The translations under genes and the position numbers were made by a program. DNA of 64,000 nucleotides from Symbiodinium natans. Its lineage: Eukaryota; Sar; Dinophyceae; Suessiales; Symbiodiniaceae. How positions within the stretch are numbered: position 1 is the stretch's first letter; every line of letters begins with the position of its first letter. The notes below the pieces were generated by a model. It was not told the origin of the DNA. It saw only the letters and a list, made by a program, of their open reading frames with translations, and did not search any database. Shown here one piece after another: positions 47,120 through 57,406 of this stretch. The DNA lies in NCBI GenBank assembly GCA_905221605.1, contig CAJNDS010000090.1:169241-233240 (forward strand), written 5' to 3'.

Positions 47120-49565
47120 CAGCTGCCCATGACACGGCCTAAGAAGGCTTTAAACCCCTTGAATTCAACAACGTCTGGGTCCTCTCCGGAGGGTTTTGTG
47201 CCAATCCTAGAACCATAAACTGTCCGCAGGGTTTTGAAAGCCCAGAGTGCCTGCAGTCGCTTCGTGCCAGCCTGGTGCGGTCAAGAACGTATAGCGCTTT
47301 GGGGCCTTTCGGTAACACTCGTGCTGTTGGATCCTGCAACCTTGTTCAACCCCAAAAGTAGAAAGTGCTGGCCAGCTTTAGCCAGTGAACCATTACCAGG
47401 GTTCGTTTCTCCAAATCCGACAGGGCCTACACGTGAACAACATTTGGTGGGTTTCTGTGCGCTTTGCATGTTGGGACTTGGGAGACTTACAATTCGCCTT
47501 GAAATCTGGCCGGTGGCGTCTAGAACAAGCAGACTAGGATCTGGTCTCCTTCGTCTCCTTCCCCCTCCTTCTCTTCCCTTCCCAGGCTGTGGGCCCCTCC
47601 TTCCCGGAATGCACCACTTGACTGTCCTTCGTCTGCCATGCGCACGCTACACCCCACTTTGCCAGCCCGGCCGCAACGGCGCGCGTAAGCATTTACAATT
47701 ACACATTACAAACCGGCTCCAAAGCTCAAATCCGTGTGGCGAGTCCTGGGCAATCTATGGCAGAGACGGCAGAGATGGCAGTCCTTCCCTTGATTTTAAC
47801 TTTTCTCAGGAGTTCCTGAAATGGCCCCCCATTCTGCCGGCCTTGGGCTTCGCCTTCGCCTTTCCTTTGCCGCCCCTGGGACACACAATGGAGGAGACAT
47901 TGAGACATTGGAGGGGCGTTTGTTGAAAGGGCTGCTCTGATTCAGCGGGCTCTTTGGGGTTTAGAAAACTGCTTTGTTCGCCACTCTTTGTCTTTCCCTA
48001 CCCTTTCGAACAAAGGCCTTGACCTTACTCTGTATGCTTCTAAAGCTTCCCGCAAACCTTAAGGTTTGGTGTTGAGGCTTGGCGGTTGGGGCCACTCTTT
48101 CCGTCAAGATGCTGCCGCGGACGTCCACCTGAGGCCGGGCTTTGGGGGTTTCAGTTGCCCTCCAGGAGTGAGGATCATCATGGATCATCGGGGTTCGCCA
48201 GATCTCAAAATTCCAAAGCCACGGCGTCGACACCGTGCCGACATACGCATGACCTCACCCTCCAAACGCGAAACTTTCATCAAACTTGAAACTTTGGAAT
48301 TCGCAAACTCGACCAGGGCTCAAACTTTGAGCTCCAAACTTTCGACTTCGACAGGCTTCAAACTCTCGAACTCGTCACCTCGAAATTCCGTCGAACTCCA
48401 AACTTTCACACTTTGATCTCTTTGGAAGTCGAACTGCACGAAGGCTAGGAGATTGAGTTTGAAAAGACGCTCGACTTCGAACATTTGAACTTTCGAACGT
48501 CTGAACTTTGAAGGGTTTAGAACTTGCAAAGCTAGAGAGTTTGCAGTGTGAAAACCCCGCGTATTCTCAAACTCCGAACTCGAACTCGCAATTTTCGAAC
48601 TTTCGAACTTCGCGATCTCTCAGACTTTCGAGCGTGAAAGTCTTCGAACTCTCAAACTCTCAACTTCGAAGGGCGTCGCTCGTGACTCAACGATGCCTTG
48701 ACGCATGGCCATCATCTGATTGCGATGAAAGACCTGGCAAAAAGCGGGCACCAGGACGTGAGACCAAAGATAGACTAGCAAACCCATCAGCCCTGACAGA
48801 CAGGTGGAGTCAAGATGAATATACCCTGAACACCGTCACGGCCAAGGATTTCAGCATTTTGCTCAGGGTCTGCTTGGCAAATCGGTTGATCGAGGGCCGC
48901 TCTTTTGATTAGCTCCACTACTCCAAACCTCTAAGCCCTGCGCCAAACCCCGTGCTCTTTCCACCAGCACCTGACCTTGGAGCCTCCAAAATCCGCTCAA
49001 ACTCTTGCAACTCCAAGCCAAATAGCCAGATGCCTCTGCGTAGTGCATGGGCGACATGGCCTTGACACACTTTTGAAGATTAGGGCACAGGGGCTACCAC
49101 GCCCTGGACCTTGCTGCAACTTTGCCATGGACGTCTGACAGATGACGGGGTTCAGGTCGTTGGGATTCTGGGACTACGCGCTCTTGGCTTCAGGGCTCGC
49201 GCATCTCTCCAAAGCCAGGCTTCCGGGCCTTGAGGCTTGCTATGGCTTGCTTCTACCGATTCTACCCTTCTTCCCTAGAACCCTACACCAAGCAAGCCGT
49301 GCAAAGCCGTGCAGTTTCGGATCCACCTTCGGCACCGATCGTTTGGCCTTCTTCACCTCGGGTGAGTCACGAGGCCGTATTTTTGTCTGCTGCCGGATGG
49401 TCCACAAGGGCGCCTTGTTATGAGATGTCTTATTGAAGCACTTCAATGCAGCAGTTCTGTGCCCTTCCAAAACTAAAGTCCAAAGGCTCTGCAACCTGCA
49501 TCCGGAAGCCACTGTCCAAGTTGTTAAGAAATCCGCGAGCCCAGAACCTCACAAAACTGCATGAC

Positions 49566-49620
49566 CCTCCTTAAGGTCATCTTCAAGCAAAGTCACATCC
49601 TCGGAAGTGGCCAGGCGCAT
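49566..49620 (-). CDS. Candidate 55-nt exon
   Basis: Acceptor cccatcttcttgcag|a with a strong pyrimidine tract, donor aaggagg|GTCATG, phase 0-1. Encodes MRLATSEDVTLLEDDLKE. Confidence 0.4.
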
Positions 49621-51735
49621 CTGCAAGAAGATGGGGGGTACATCCTTGCGGGGCCGAGGAGGCTTCAAGGCGGGATTTTAACTCAGGCGCTTCGAACATC
49701 CACAATTTGGTGTGAGAAAAACAACTTTCAGGCGAAGGTCGTCGGAAGTGTTTGGGCACATGTGCCTCCAACCACATCTTCATCCTTACACCCAAGACCG
49801 CCGGAGTACCTCGCCAGCCATTCTTAACAAGAAGTGGGTAAATTCACAACTCTACGTACCTCATAAACCCACCCTAAACCTCAAGATTCAACAGAAAAAC
49901 ACACACACACACACACAAACACAAAACACCATCCACAACCTTAGAAATGCCCACCCAAGCCACCTCGCTCACGAGGATGTCGGGCGTTCTTCTCCATGGC
50001 TCGTCCTGCGAAGAGGGCGGACCTCCTAACCCTGCAGTATGAACATGTCGGGAATTCGAGAACTCTCTCTCTCTCTCTCTTTCTTTTTCTGACTCTCTCT
50101 CTCCCTCTTTGTTTCTTTCTTTCTTTGGGGCTTGGAGGGGGAACCCTCCGCGCAGACTGCGTGCCCCGATCCCGCGTCACCACAGAACTACCACTCACCT
50201 GATGGCCCTTTTAGCCACTGCAGCGCCACCTGAACAGGGCCTCTGTTCGACCTCTGCTCGACTTATCGGCCCACCTATCGGCCCTCTCAAACAAGTGGAG
50301 CCCCACTTCAAGTCAGAAGCCCCCAAGTCCAGTTGGCCTGCCCCTTCCCCCTACGTTATCGGTGTCTTTGGCCCCTTCGGCCCCTTCCCTCGACGTTCCA
50401 ACCTGCCCCCCCTAACGCAACCTTACCGACAACCTTCCCGAAGTCAACCTCCCGCATCCCCCGACAGGCCCTTCACTTCACAAACCCCTTTCTCACTCAA
50501 ATCATAGCCCCCAGGTCTAGTTGGCCTGCCCCTACCCCCTACTACCTCAGTCCCTTTGGTCCCTTCGGCCTGTTCCCTCAACGTTCTAACCTGCCCCCCC
50601 CCCCCCCCCCGCCCCCCCTTCACCGACAACCTTCCCGAAGGCAACCTCCCACATCCCCCGACAGACCCTTCACTTTTCACCCCCTTTATCCTACTCCAAT
50701 CATCCCCAACATCCTCAACTGTCAAGGTAGCCCCCAACCCTTGCACAACCTTCCTGGAACGAAGCCTCCCCTCCCCCTTTGCACCTTAGTGAGCCCCTGA
50801 TGTTGGTGCTTCTGTGAGGCTTGTTGATGGCAGCTGCTCACCCCCCCCTCTCTCTCTCTGTCTCTCTCTGCGACCCTCCCAAAGGCCTCGGCCTTGGGGA
50901 AGGACAGCGCCTCCAGAGCCTGGTTCGAAGTCGGGAGGGGACGCTGGGATGCCAAAAAGGGGGCTCGAGTCGAAACCCGAGTTTTGGAAGGCTTTGGAGT
51001 TGACTCAGAGCTTGCAAGCTGGAAAAGGGTTCTCAAGGAATGTTGAGCTTCGGGGCTGGAATCTGGGCTGCGGCATCTGTAGCATCTGTAGCCGCGATTT
51101 CTCACCAGGTGTCACCCAGTAGGAAAGTTCCAATGATTCCAACAAAGCTCTCTTGTTGGTGCCTTCTTTGCCCCGTCAGCATTCTTGAAGATGATGTTGG
51201 CGCTGGAAGCATTGAGCCATTCCACATACCTGCACTCAAGACTTTCTTCCGATGCGTGCACAGAAAGAACTGGCGCTACCATGGGAACCGAGCTCCAACA
51301 CGGTCTGTTCTTAAATCAACATTGGGGGGAGGGGGGGGGGGCGTGGCCGGCGAGGCTCCCTAAACTTTGAACTCCACAAAAACCACACAGCGTAAGAACG
51401 GGGAAGGAGAAGGAGGGGGGAAAGGGGGGTGGGGAGAAGAAAAAAGCGGAAAGGCGGGGGAAATGGGCGGGAAAGGGGGGGAGAGAAAGGAGGGGAGAAA
51501 GGCGGGGAAGGGGGGGTAAAGCGGGAGGAAGGGGGGGGGGGGGGAAGGGCATCTGAACTAGGACCATCGCACTCTTCGTCAACCCATTTCAGGTTCAACA
51601 TCGAGCCCAACACACCACAAGCAAAGCAGCAACCTTCAACCTCAATAGATTGACCCAAAAGACCGCACGCGAAGAATACACAAAACAAGAGCAAAGCAAC
51701 TGCTTTGTAGGCAACTACGGGTGCCCTGTGCAAAA

Positions 51736-51737
51736 AC

Positions 51738-51772
<35 letters not shown>

Positions 51773-51893
51773 GAGACAAAGAGAGAGCGAGAGAGCGAGA
51801 GAGGGAGAGAGGGAGAGAGCGAGAGAGCGAGAGAGCGAGAGAGCAGAGAGAGAAAGCGAGGGAGAGAGAGAGAGAGACAGAGAGAGAGTGAGT

Positions 51894-51894
<1 letters not shown>
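51736..51894. repeat. (GA)n-rich microsatellite
   Basis: gagaga runs with gagc interruptions leading directly into the GT/CT array. It is preceded by a purine-rich, G-run stretch (51325-51550), so the whole 51.3-51.9 kb block is almost pure purine on the plus strand. Confidence 0.9.
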
Positions 51895-51895
<1 letters not shown>

Positions 51896-51926
<31 letters not shown>

Positions 51927-53536
51927 TGTGTGTCTGTGTGTCTCTGTGTGTCTCTCTGTGTGTCTCTCTGTGTGTCTCTCTGTGTGTCTCTCTGTGTGTC
52001 TCTCTGTGTGTCTCTCTGTGTGTCTCTCTGTGTGTCTGTGTGTCTCTCTGTGTGTCTCTCTGTGTGTCTCTCTGTGTGTCTCTCTGTGTGTCTCTCTGTG
52101 TGTCTCTCTGTGTGTCTCTCTGTGTGTCTCTCTGTGTGTCTCTCTGTGTGTCTCTCTGTGTGTCTCTCTGTGTGTCTCTCTGTGTGTCTCTCTGTGTGTC
52201 TCTCTGTGTGTCTCTCTGTGTGTCTCTCTGTGTGTCTCTCTGTGTGTCTCTCTGTGTGTCTCTCTGTGTGTCTCTCTGTGTGTCTCTCTGTGTGTCTCTC
52301 TGTGTGTCTCTCTGTGTGTCTCTTTGTGTGTCTCTCTGTGTGTCTCTCTGTCTCTCTGTGTGTCTCTCTGTGTGTCTCTCTGTGTGTCTCTCTGTGTGTC
52401 TCTCTGTGTGTCTCTCTGTGTGTCTCTCTGTGTGTCTCTCTGTTTGTCTCTCTGTGTGTCTCTCTGTGTGTCTCTCTGTGTGTCTCTCTGTGTGTCTCTC
52501 TGTGTGTCTCTCTGTGTGTCTCTCTGTGTGTCTCTCTGTGTGTCTCTCTGTGTGTCTCTCTGTGTGTCTCTCTGTGTGTCTCTCTGTGTGTCTCTCTGTG
52601 TGTCTCTCTGTGCGTCTCTCTGTGTGTCTCTCTGTGCGTCTCTCTGTGCGTCTCTCTGTGCGTCTCTCTGTGCGTCTCTCTGTGCGTCTCTCTGTGCGTC
52701 TCTCTGTGCGTCTCTCTGTGCGTCTCTCTGTGCGTCTCTCTGTGTGTCTCTCTGTGTGTCTCTCTGTGTGTCTCTCTGTGTGTCTCTCTGGGGCGTCTCT
52801 CTGGCGCGTCTATCTGTGAGGTGCGTCTCTCTGTGCGTCTATCTGTGGTTACTCTCTGTGTGCTCTCTGGTCTCTATGTGTCTCTATGTGTCTCTCGTGT
52901 CTTCTCTGTGTATCTCTTTGTCTCTCTGTGTATATCGGGTCTCTCGTGTACTCTGTGTCTCTCTGTGTCTCTCTGTGTCTCTCTGTGTCTCTCTGTGTCT
53001 CTCTGTGTCTCTCTGTGTCTCTCTGTGTCTCTCTGTGTCTCTCTGTGTCTCTCTGTGTCTCTCTGTGTCTCTCTGTGTCTCTCTCTCTGTGTCTCTCTCT
53101 CTGTGTCTGTCTCTCTGTGTCTGTCTCTCTGTGTCTCTCTCTCTGTGTCTCTCTCTCTGTGTCTCTCTCTCTGTGTCTCTCTCTCTCTGTGTCTCTCTCT
53201 CTGTGTCTCTCTCTCTGTGTCTCTCTCTCTCTCTGTCTCTCTCTCTCTGTCTCTCTCTCTCTGTCTCTCTCTCTGTCTCTGTCTCTGTCTCTGTCTCTGT
53301 CTCTGTCTCTGTCTGTGTCTGTGTCTGTGTCTGTGTCTGTGTCTGTGTCTGTGTCTGTGTCTGTGTCTGTGTCTGTGTCTGCGTCTGCGTCTGCGTCTGC
53401 GTCTGTGTCTGTGTCTGTGTCTGTGTCTGTGTCTGTGTCTGTGTCTGTGTCTGTGTCTGTGTCTGTGTCTGTGTCTGTGTCTGTGTCTGTGTCTATGTCT
53501 GTGTCTGTGTCTGTGTCTGTGTCTGTGTCTGTGTCT
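51896..53536. repeat. Long GT/CT microsatellite hosting the retroelement (left part)
   Basis: About 1.6 kb of nested arrays. A short (GT)n leads into a 12-bp unit tctctctgtgtg (about 51955-52790, register preserved for hundreds of bases), then mixed variants, a 10-bp unit ctctgtgtct (about 52955-53085), longer CT-rich units, and finally the hexamer gtgtct (about 53310-53536). A sub-block (about 52613-52740) carries cg in place of tg. All plus-strand frames are open (SLCV/LSVC/CVSL repeats), but this is a property of the repeat, not evidence of a protein. Confidence 0.97.
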
Positions 53537-53624
53537 TTTTGACCGCTTAGCAAAACCCTTGAACTCAAACTCCAGAGCGACTGCAACGTCTTTTCTGATG
53601 GGGGCGCAACGAGGTGCCGTGCTC
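53537..53624 (-). repeat. Split direct repeat B2 (3' end of retroelement)
   Basis: 88-bp terminal copy of B, ending ...ggtcaaaa on the minus strand directly against the microsatellite (gtgtct | ttttgaccgc on the plus strand). The extra base relative to B1 breaks the pol frame here, where it is not needed. Confidence 0.9.
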
Positions 53625-53691
53625 GACGGCAGGGTTAGGCTGTTCTGACACTCGGGTCAGCGCACTCCTGAACTGTAGGGCGGGCGGGCGG
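53625..53691 (-). other. 67-bp unique spacer between A2 and B2
   Basis: Unlike the usual contiguous B1-A2-B2 arrangement, A2 and B2 are separated by 67 bp found once in the element. It holds a short perfect hairpin (ctgac-actcgg-gtcag, plus strand 53648-53663) and a G/C-rich run. Possibly part of the 3' untranslated region; function unknown. Confidence 0.6.
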
Positions 53692-53869
53692 GGCTCACTC
53701 TGAGCTCAGCTGCCGCGCAGCAGCTCCCACCACCCTCCCATTCGCTGAGCAACTGCATACAGAGAAAGAGGAGTGCGCATGCGTAGCACAGAGAGGTTTT
53801 GCCATGCTCGGCTCCAGCCTCTCTCGCTTAATCAAAATATCCTAGGAACCCTGCGGTTTCCAAAGAATC
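53692..53869 (-). repeat. Split direct repeat A2 (internal copy)
   Basis: Identical to A1 over 178 bp and directly joined to B1. It encodes the extreme C-terminus of pol (…LGYFD then TAA at 53830-53828). The B1|A2 join recreates the joined ends of a circular intermediate, as in PAT/Ngaro elements. Confidence 0.92.
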
Positions 53870-56800
53870 TTTTGACCGCTTAGCAAAACCCTTGAACTCA
53901 AACTCCAGAGCGACTGAACGTCTTTTCTGATGGGGGCGCAACGAGGTGCCGTGCTCCCCCAGTTCACATATACCTCGCGCGACACCTTCAGGAATTTGAG
54001 AAGTTATGCCACAAAGTTCCCTGCCTGTCATGGGACATAAACACACGTCGCGCTTTGCCGCGAGCTCCTTGACAATACCGTCGAAGACACCTCTAGACGG
54101 CTCGTCAGAAGGGTTCGAGTCTGACGGTACCCGGGCGAACCAAGGCCAAGAAGCCCCGTTCGACTCAATCCTCTCATAGGAGACTAACAGGGAGCGAATG
54201 ATAGCGCTCGTCGAGGTGCCCTTGACATAGCTATCCTGGCTGCCTACGTTATCAATGAAATGCAGGTATGTTTGGCCCGACAGGAACTGGTGCCACACGG
54301 CTCTCGCAACAAGAGCGGCGTAAGTTTCAACCGGCCCTATCAGGTGCTTCAGCGAGCCCTCCCAAGCCTTCACAAGCTCAGATGGCACATGGCAAGCAAA
54401 GAACCGCGCATCACACCCAGGCCTTATTAGGATCCCGCCTACAGTGTGCAACGCATCCTCACTAGCCCCGTCAGTGAAAACCAACACTGGCTGCTTCGGC
54501 AGTTCACAAGGCACAACGCGAGGCGTCCCACTTGAGAGCCGGTCGGTAAGGACTCCGAAGGCTTCCATCAACTCACGCCCTACGGTAACGCGGTCAACAT
54601 GGTTTCTAGACCACCGACGAATCTCGGCAAGCGCGAGCCTTCCCGTCCGCCCCATAACTTGGGCATCTGCAAACTGGATTCGTCCCATCACACTCAGAAG
54701 TTCACGAGCAGGCATGCTCTCTTTTCGCAGAAGCTCCTCAACAGTGGAGACAACTTGGCCGGCCCTGCCTTCCTTATTGCGAATCCTAACGCCAACCGAC
54801 GCAACATCACTAAGGTCAACTTCCACCCCAAGCATTGTGGCGCGAGTAGAGAAGTCCTGCCACTTCTCCCAAGAGCAATCAAAGCCAAGCAGATCAACAA
54901 GGGCTTTCAGTGTTTGCTTTGTCGAACCGGCCAATACCCTAGGCGTCAGGATTGGGTAATCGTCAAAGAAATTCAGCCAACACACATGCAGGTGTTGGCC
55001 TATGGCCCACAGCAGCCTTGCGGCTCTGTTGAAGTGCACAACGCTTGCTGTGCCCCCGAATGGCAGAGCTTTAGCCTCGAAGCAAGCGACCTCCTTCGAC
55101 ACTGGATTCTTCAACACTAAGACGGACAAAGCTCGGCTTTTCGGGGACAGAGGAAACTGCTTGTAAGCTGCACGCAAGTCCAACGTGGCGAGCTCGAGCA
55201 ACCGTCCCTCTTCTGAGCGCCAGCACGGATGGATGGACCCACGCAGGCACGAACCATCCGACAACTCAATGGCCACCTTGCCATCAGCAAGGACTTGCTG
55301 CATCCACAAACGCACCGAGCAAACAAGCTGATCTAAAGCTCTCAGATCAATCTTATCAGCGTAACCAAAAGCTAGATTAACCTTGTTTTCCGAATAATCA
55401 TCAATTGGTCGGAGCTTCTGCTTGCCTGAAGACGATTGCCACACGCCAAAGCGACGAACTGGGATCCATGCCCCACCATATCTCTCTTCGACTTGCTGCA
55501 CTGTGAGGGGACCCTCCAGCAAGCCTTCGCTCACTTCTTGCATAGTCTTGTCCCACAGCAACTGCGCATCATCGTCAAGATCTGCGGAGCGAACTTTCCC
55601 TAACAAGGCTGGCTTCATGAATTTTACTAGATCGTCAAGCTGCGACACGGTGAGCTGAGCGGGACGCAACTCCGTTGCAAAGACGCCCGAGGGCCCTTGA
55701 TTCCCTACCAGCTCAAAGCCTTCCTGGATCTGCTGAAACAGCCCAGCATCAGGCCAATCAATGTCCTCGGCAATCCTCTGAAGCAACAGCAAACGCTTTG
55801 ACTTGAGCACTTTACGAACCCCGGGCTCAAGACTCGAACGCAGCTCCAAATCCTTGGGCAAAAGATCTGCCGCCCACGACGTCCATTTGCCTAAAGTCTC
55901 TGCACGGCGCGCTGCAATCCACGCGGGGCCATGACACAAGGTAGCGAACAGGGTCCTCTTGACCTCATCTGGCAAAGGCAGGAACTTGTCGAATGGATGA
56001 ACTAGACGCATGGCCTCACGCAGAAACACTTCCTTGGTGCGATAGCAGCCAAAGAAGCACCTAAAGCTGCTGTCCTGCTCATCCCCCACTTTGACAAAAG
56101 ACAGCAGCTTGGAGCCGGCTGGCACATGACGACACGCAGTCAACAAGCGACGCTTAGTGTTCACAGGCGGGACTCGATCCAGGTCCAAAGAAGTGATGTC
56201 CGCAAATTCTGACATGACAGGGGGTATATGACGCCCCCGCGGCTGTTTGCAAGCGGCTACCGTAATTGCATGCGACGCATGTACAGGTGCTGCGCTGGGC
56301 TCATCTAAAGCTGGTACACCAAGAGCCAGACAAACTTGTTGAACGATCTGCACACACAAGGGACGTGGATAATTTGCATCCTCACTGCCACCACGCTCGC
56401 ACAAGAAGTGCTGATGCACGTGCCCCCCAGGGCAGGAGGCGGCTAAAGAACGCAGGCCTGGTACATTTGTCACAAACATGCGCCAGCCGGGTCGCGGCCC
56501 ACCGTACGCACACGCCTGCAAGCAGAAAGAATGCGATCTCTCAAGTATGCTACGCAAAGGTGGCAACTCCCACAACATTGAGGTTTTGGGGTTCTCAAGT
56601 GACCACAAGATGCCCTTGGCATCGAGGAAGGAAATGAAACTGACCAAGCCCTTAAAGATTGCATTGGCGCAATCAACACGAGCCCTGTCAGCGCTAGACA
56701 GATCAGGGAAACCCCACGGCCAGGCTTCGCTACGGACAGGCGCACGATCCAAACCCCTCACGCTCACTCGCTTCTTGGCGCAAGTACCATGCGGGGGAGC

Positions 56801-57400
56801 TGCATGAACAAACTGCACTGGGAAAGTCTCGCACACCCATCGAAGATATTCCCAAGACGACTCCTCGGCGAGGCTCAGATTGCACGTTTTTGCAAGAGTA
56901 TGGTACCGATTGGTTTGGTGATCAACAGGGAGCACTTCAAACCGAGCTTCTGCAAAACAGCTTGACAGTGTAGCGCTTCTGGCACACAACTCAAGCACCA
57001 AGCCCTTACGCGGAACTTGACACGACACTTGCCCCCTGCCACCCAAGCGCGGCCGATCCGACAGAGATGTTTCAACGCGAGGTAACACCTCACTACACGA
57101 GGTGGAATTCGGGAACGCATCAACCTCGCGGGAACGCAGGCAGCAGTGGGAACAGGAACTACTATCACCAACCTCTCCAACAAGAGGGCTACCTAATGGT
57201 TTAGAGCTAAGAGGGATTGATGCGCTTTCAACAACGCATTGGGCATCCGCCTTGCGATGCGCAGACACGCTACTCGTCTCTTCTGGACAAGGCAGCGGCA
57301 CAACGCACAATTCTTTGCGATCTGCCAACGATGGGTCCACGGAAAATACCTCACCATCTGACGGCGCCGTCACCCCAGGCCCCGACAACTCAGCTGATAG
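53828..57400 (-). CDS. Pol of the retroelement: methyltransferase-like domain, reverse transcriptase, RNase H
   Basis: Polyprotein of 1,190 aa counted from the codon after the gag TGA; it shares gag's frame and has no ATG before residue 275 (56578), so readthrough of the gag stop is the likely route of expression. Residues about 135-280 look like a Rossmann methyltransferase: LVLELCARSATLS (SAM loop-like), APPHGTCAKKR (motif IV-like, His where C5-methylases have Cys), and LENPKTSMLW (ENP/ENV-like). Reverse transcriptase covers about 640-860: LRPIDDYS, motif A LDLRAAY (Asp741), LPFGGTASV (motif B), and motif C FFDD (Asp813/814). DIRS-type RNase H follows: FTDGASED (Asp977), PVETYAAL (Glu1025), HFIDN (Asp1050), and SDSNPSDEPSR (Asp1094). 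No aspartic protease or DDE integrase is seen. The last 43 codons are encoded within repeats B1 and A2. RT and RNase H are certain; the methyltransferase assignment is fold-level inference. Confidence 0.92.
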   Translation of the reverse strand, partial: LSAELSGPGVTAPSDGEVFSVDPSLADRKELCVVPLPCPEETSSVSAHRKADAQCVVESASIPLSSKPLGSPLVGEVGDSSSCSHCCLRSREVDAFPNSTSCSEVLPRVETSLSDRPRLGGRGQVSCQVPRKGLVLELCARSATLSSCFAEARFEVLPVDHQTNRYHTLAKTCNLSLAEESSWEYLRWVCETFPVQFVHAAPPHGTCAKKRVSVRGLDRAPVRSEAWPWGFPDLSSADRARVDCANAIFKGLVSFISFLDAKGILWSLENPKTSMLWELPPLRSILERSHSFCLQACAYGGPRPGWRMFVTNVPGLRSLAASCPGGHVHQHFLCERGGSEDANYPRPLCVQIVQQVCLALGVPALDEPSAAPVHASHAITVAACKQPRGRHIPPVMSEFADITSLDLDRVPPVNTKRRLLTACRHVPAGSKLLSFVKVGDEQDSSFRCFFGCYRTKEVFLREAMRLVHPFDKFLPLPDEVKRTLFATLCHGPAWIAARRAETLGKWTSWAADLLPKDLELRSSLEPGVRKVLKSKRLLLLQRIAEDIDWPDAGLFQQIQEGFELVGNQGPSGVFATELRPAQLTVSQLDDLVKFMKPALLGKVRSADLDDDAQLLWDKTMQEVSEGLLEGPLTVQQVEERYGGAWIPVRRFGVWQSSSGKQKLRPIDDYSENKVNLAFGYADKIDLRALDQLVCSVRLWMQQVLADGKVAIELSDGSCLRGSIHPCWRSEEGRLLELATLDLRAAYKQFPLSPKSRALSVLVLKNPVSKEVACFEAKALPFGGTASVVHFNRAARLLWAIGQHLHVCWLNFFDDYPILTPRVLAGSTKQTLKALVDLLGFDCSWEKWQDFSTRATMLGVEVDLSDVASVGVRIRNKEGRAGQVVSTVEELLRKESMPARELLSVMGRIQFADAQVMGRTGRLALAEIRRWSRNHVDRVTVGRELMEAFGVLTDRLSSGTPRVVPCELPKQPVLVFTDGASEDALHTVGGILIRPGCDARFFACHVPSELVKAWEGSLKHLIGPVETYAALVARAVWHQFLSGQTYLHFIDNVGSQDSYVKGTSTSAIIRSLLVSYERIESNGASWPWFARVPSDSNPSDEPSRGVFDGIVKELAAKRDVCLCPMTGRELCGITSQIPEGVARGICELGEHGTSLRPHQKRRSVALEFEFKGFAKRSKDSLETAGFLGYFD
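53870..53956 (-). repeat. Split direct repeat B1 (internal copy)
   Basis: 87 bp matching B2 (53537-53624, 88 bp) except for one missing base (plus strand gactgaacg here, gactgcaacg in B2). It lies inside the pol frame just before its last codons. Similarity to B2 stops sharply after plus-strand gtgctc. Confidence 0.9.
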
Positions 57401-57406
57401 TCACTC
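57392..57406 (-). promoter_or_regulatory. Probable UGA stop-codon readthrough site between gag and pol
   Basis: The minus strand reads GAG TGA CTA TCA GCT, with TGA as the gag stop and the same frame open for 1,190 further codons. UGA followed by CUA is the established readthrough context in several animal and viral mRNAs. No in-frame ATG follows for about 275 codons, so a separate pol start is unlikely. No frameshift heptamer is needed. Not tested: whether RNA structure downstream increases readthrough, or whether the organism reassigns UGA. Confidence 0.72.

Noticed and set aside
47234-47926. 230-codon plus-strand frame
   Set aside because: Pro/Leu-rich in a region of intron-like words; no motif or start context.
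51888-53648. Very long plus-strand frames (up to 586 codons) of SLCV/LSVC repeats, and antisense DT/RE repeats
   Set aside because: They are frames of a stop-free microsatellite; all registers are open and no flanking domain supports translation.
57388-57388. TTG as a true start of pol
   Set aside because: Eukaryotic initiation at TTG without context is unlikely; the frame continues without break from the gag UGA.
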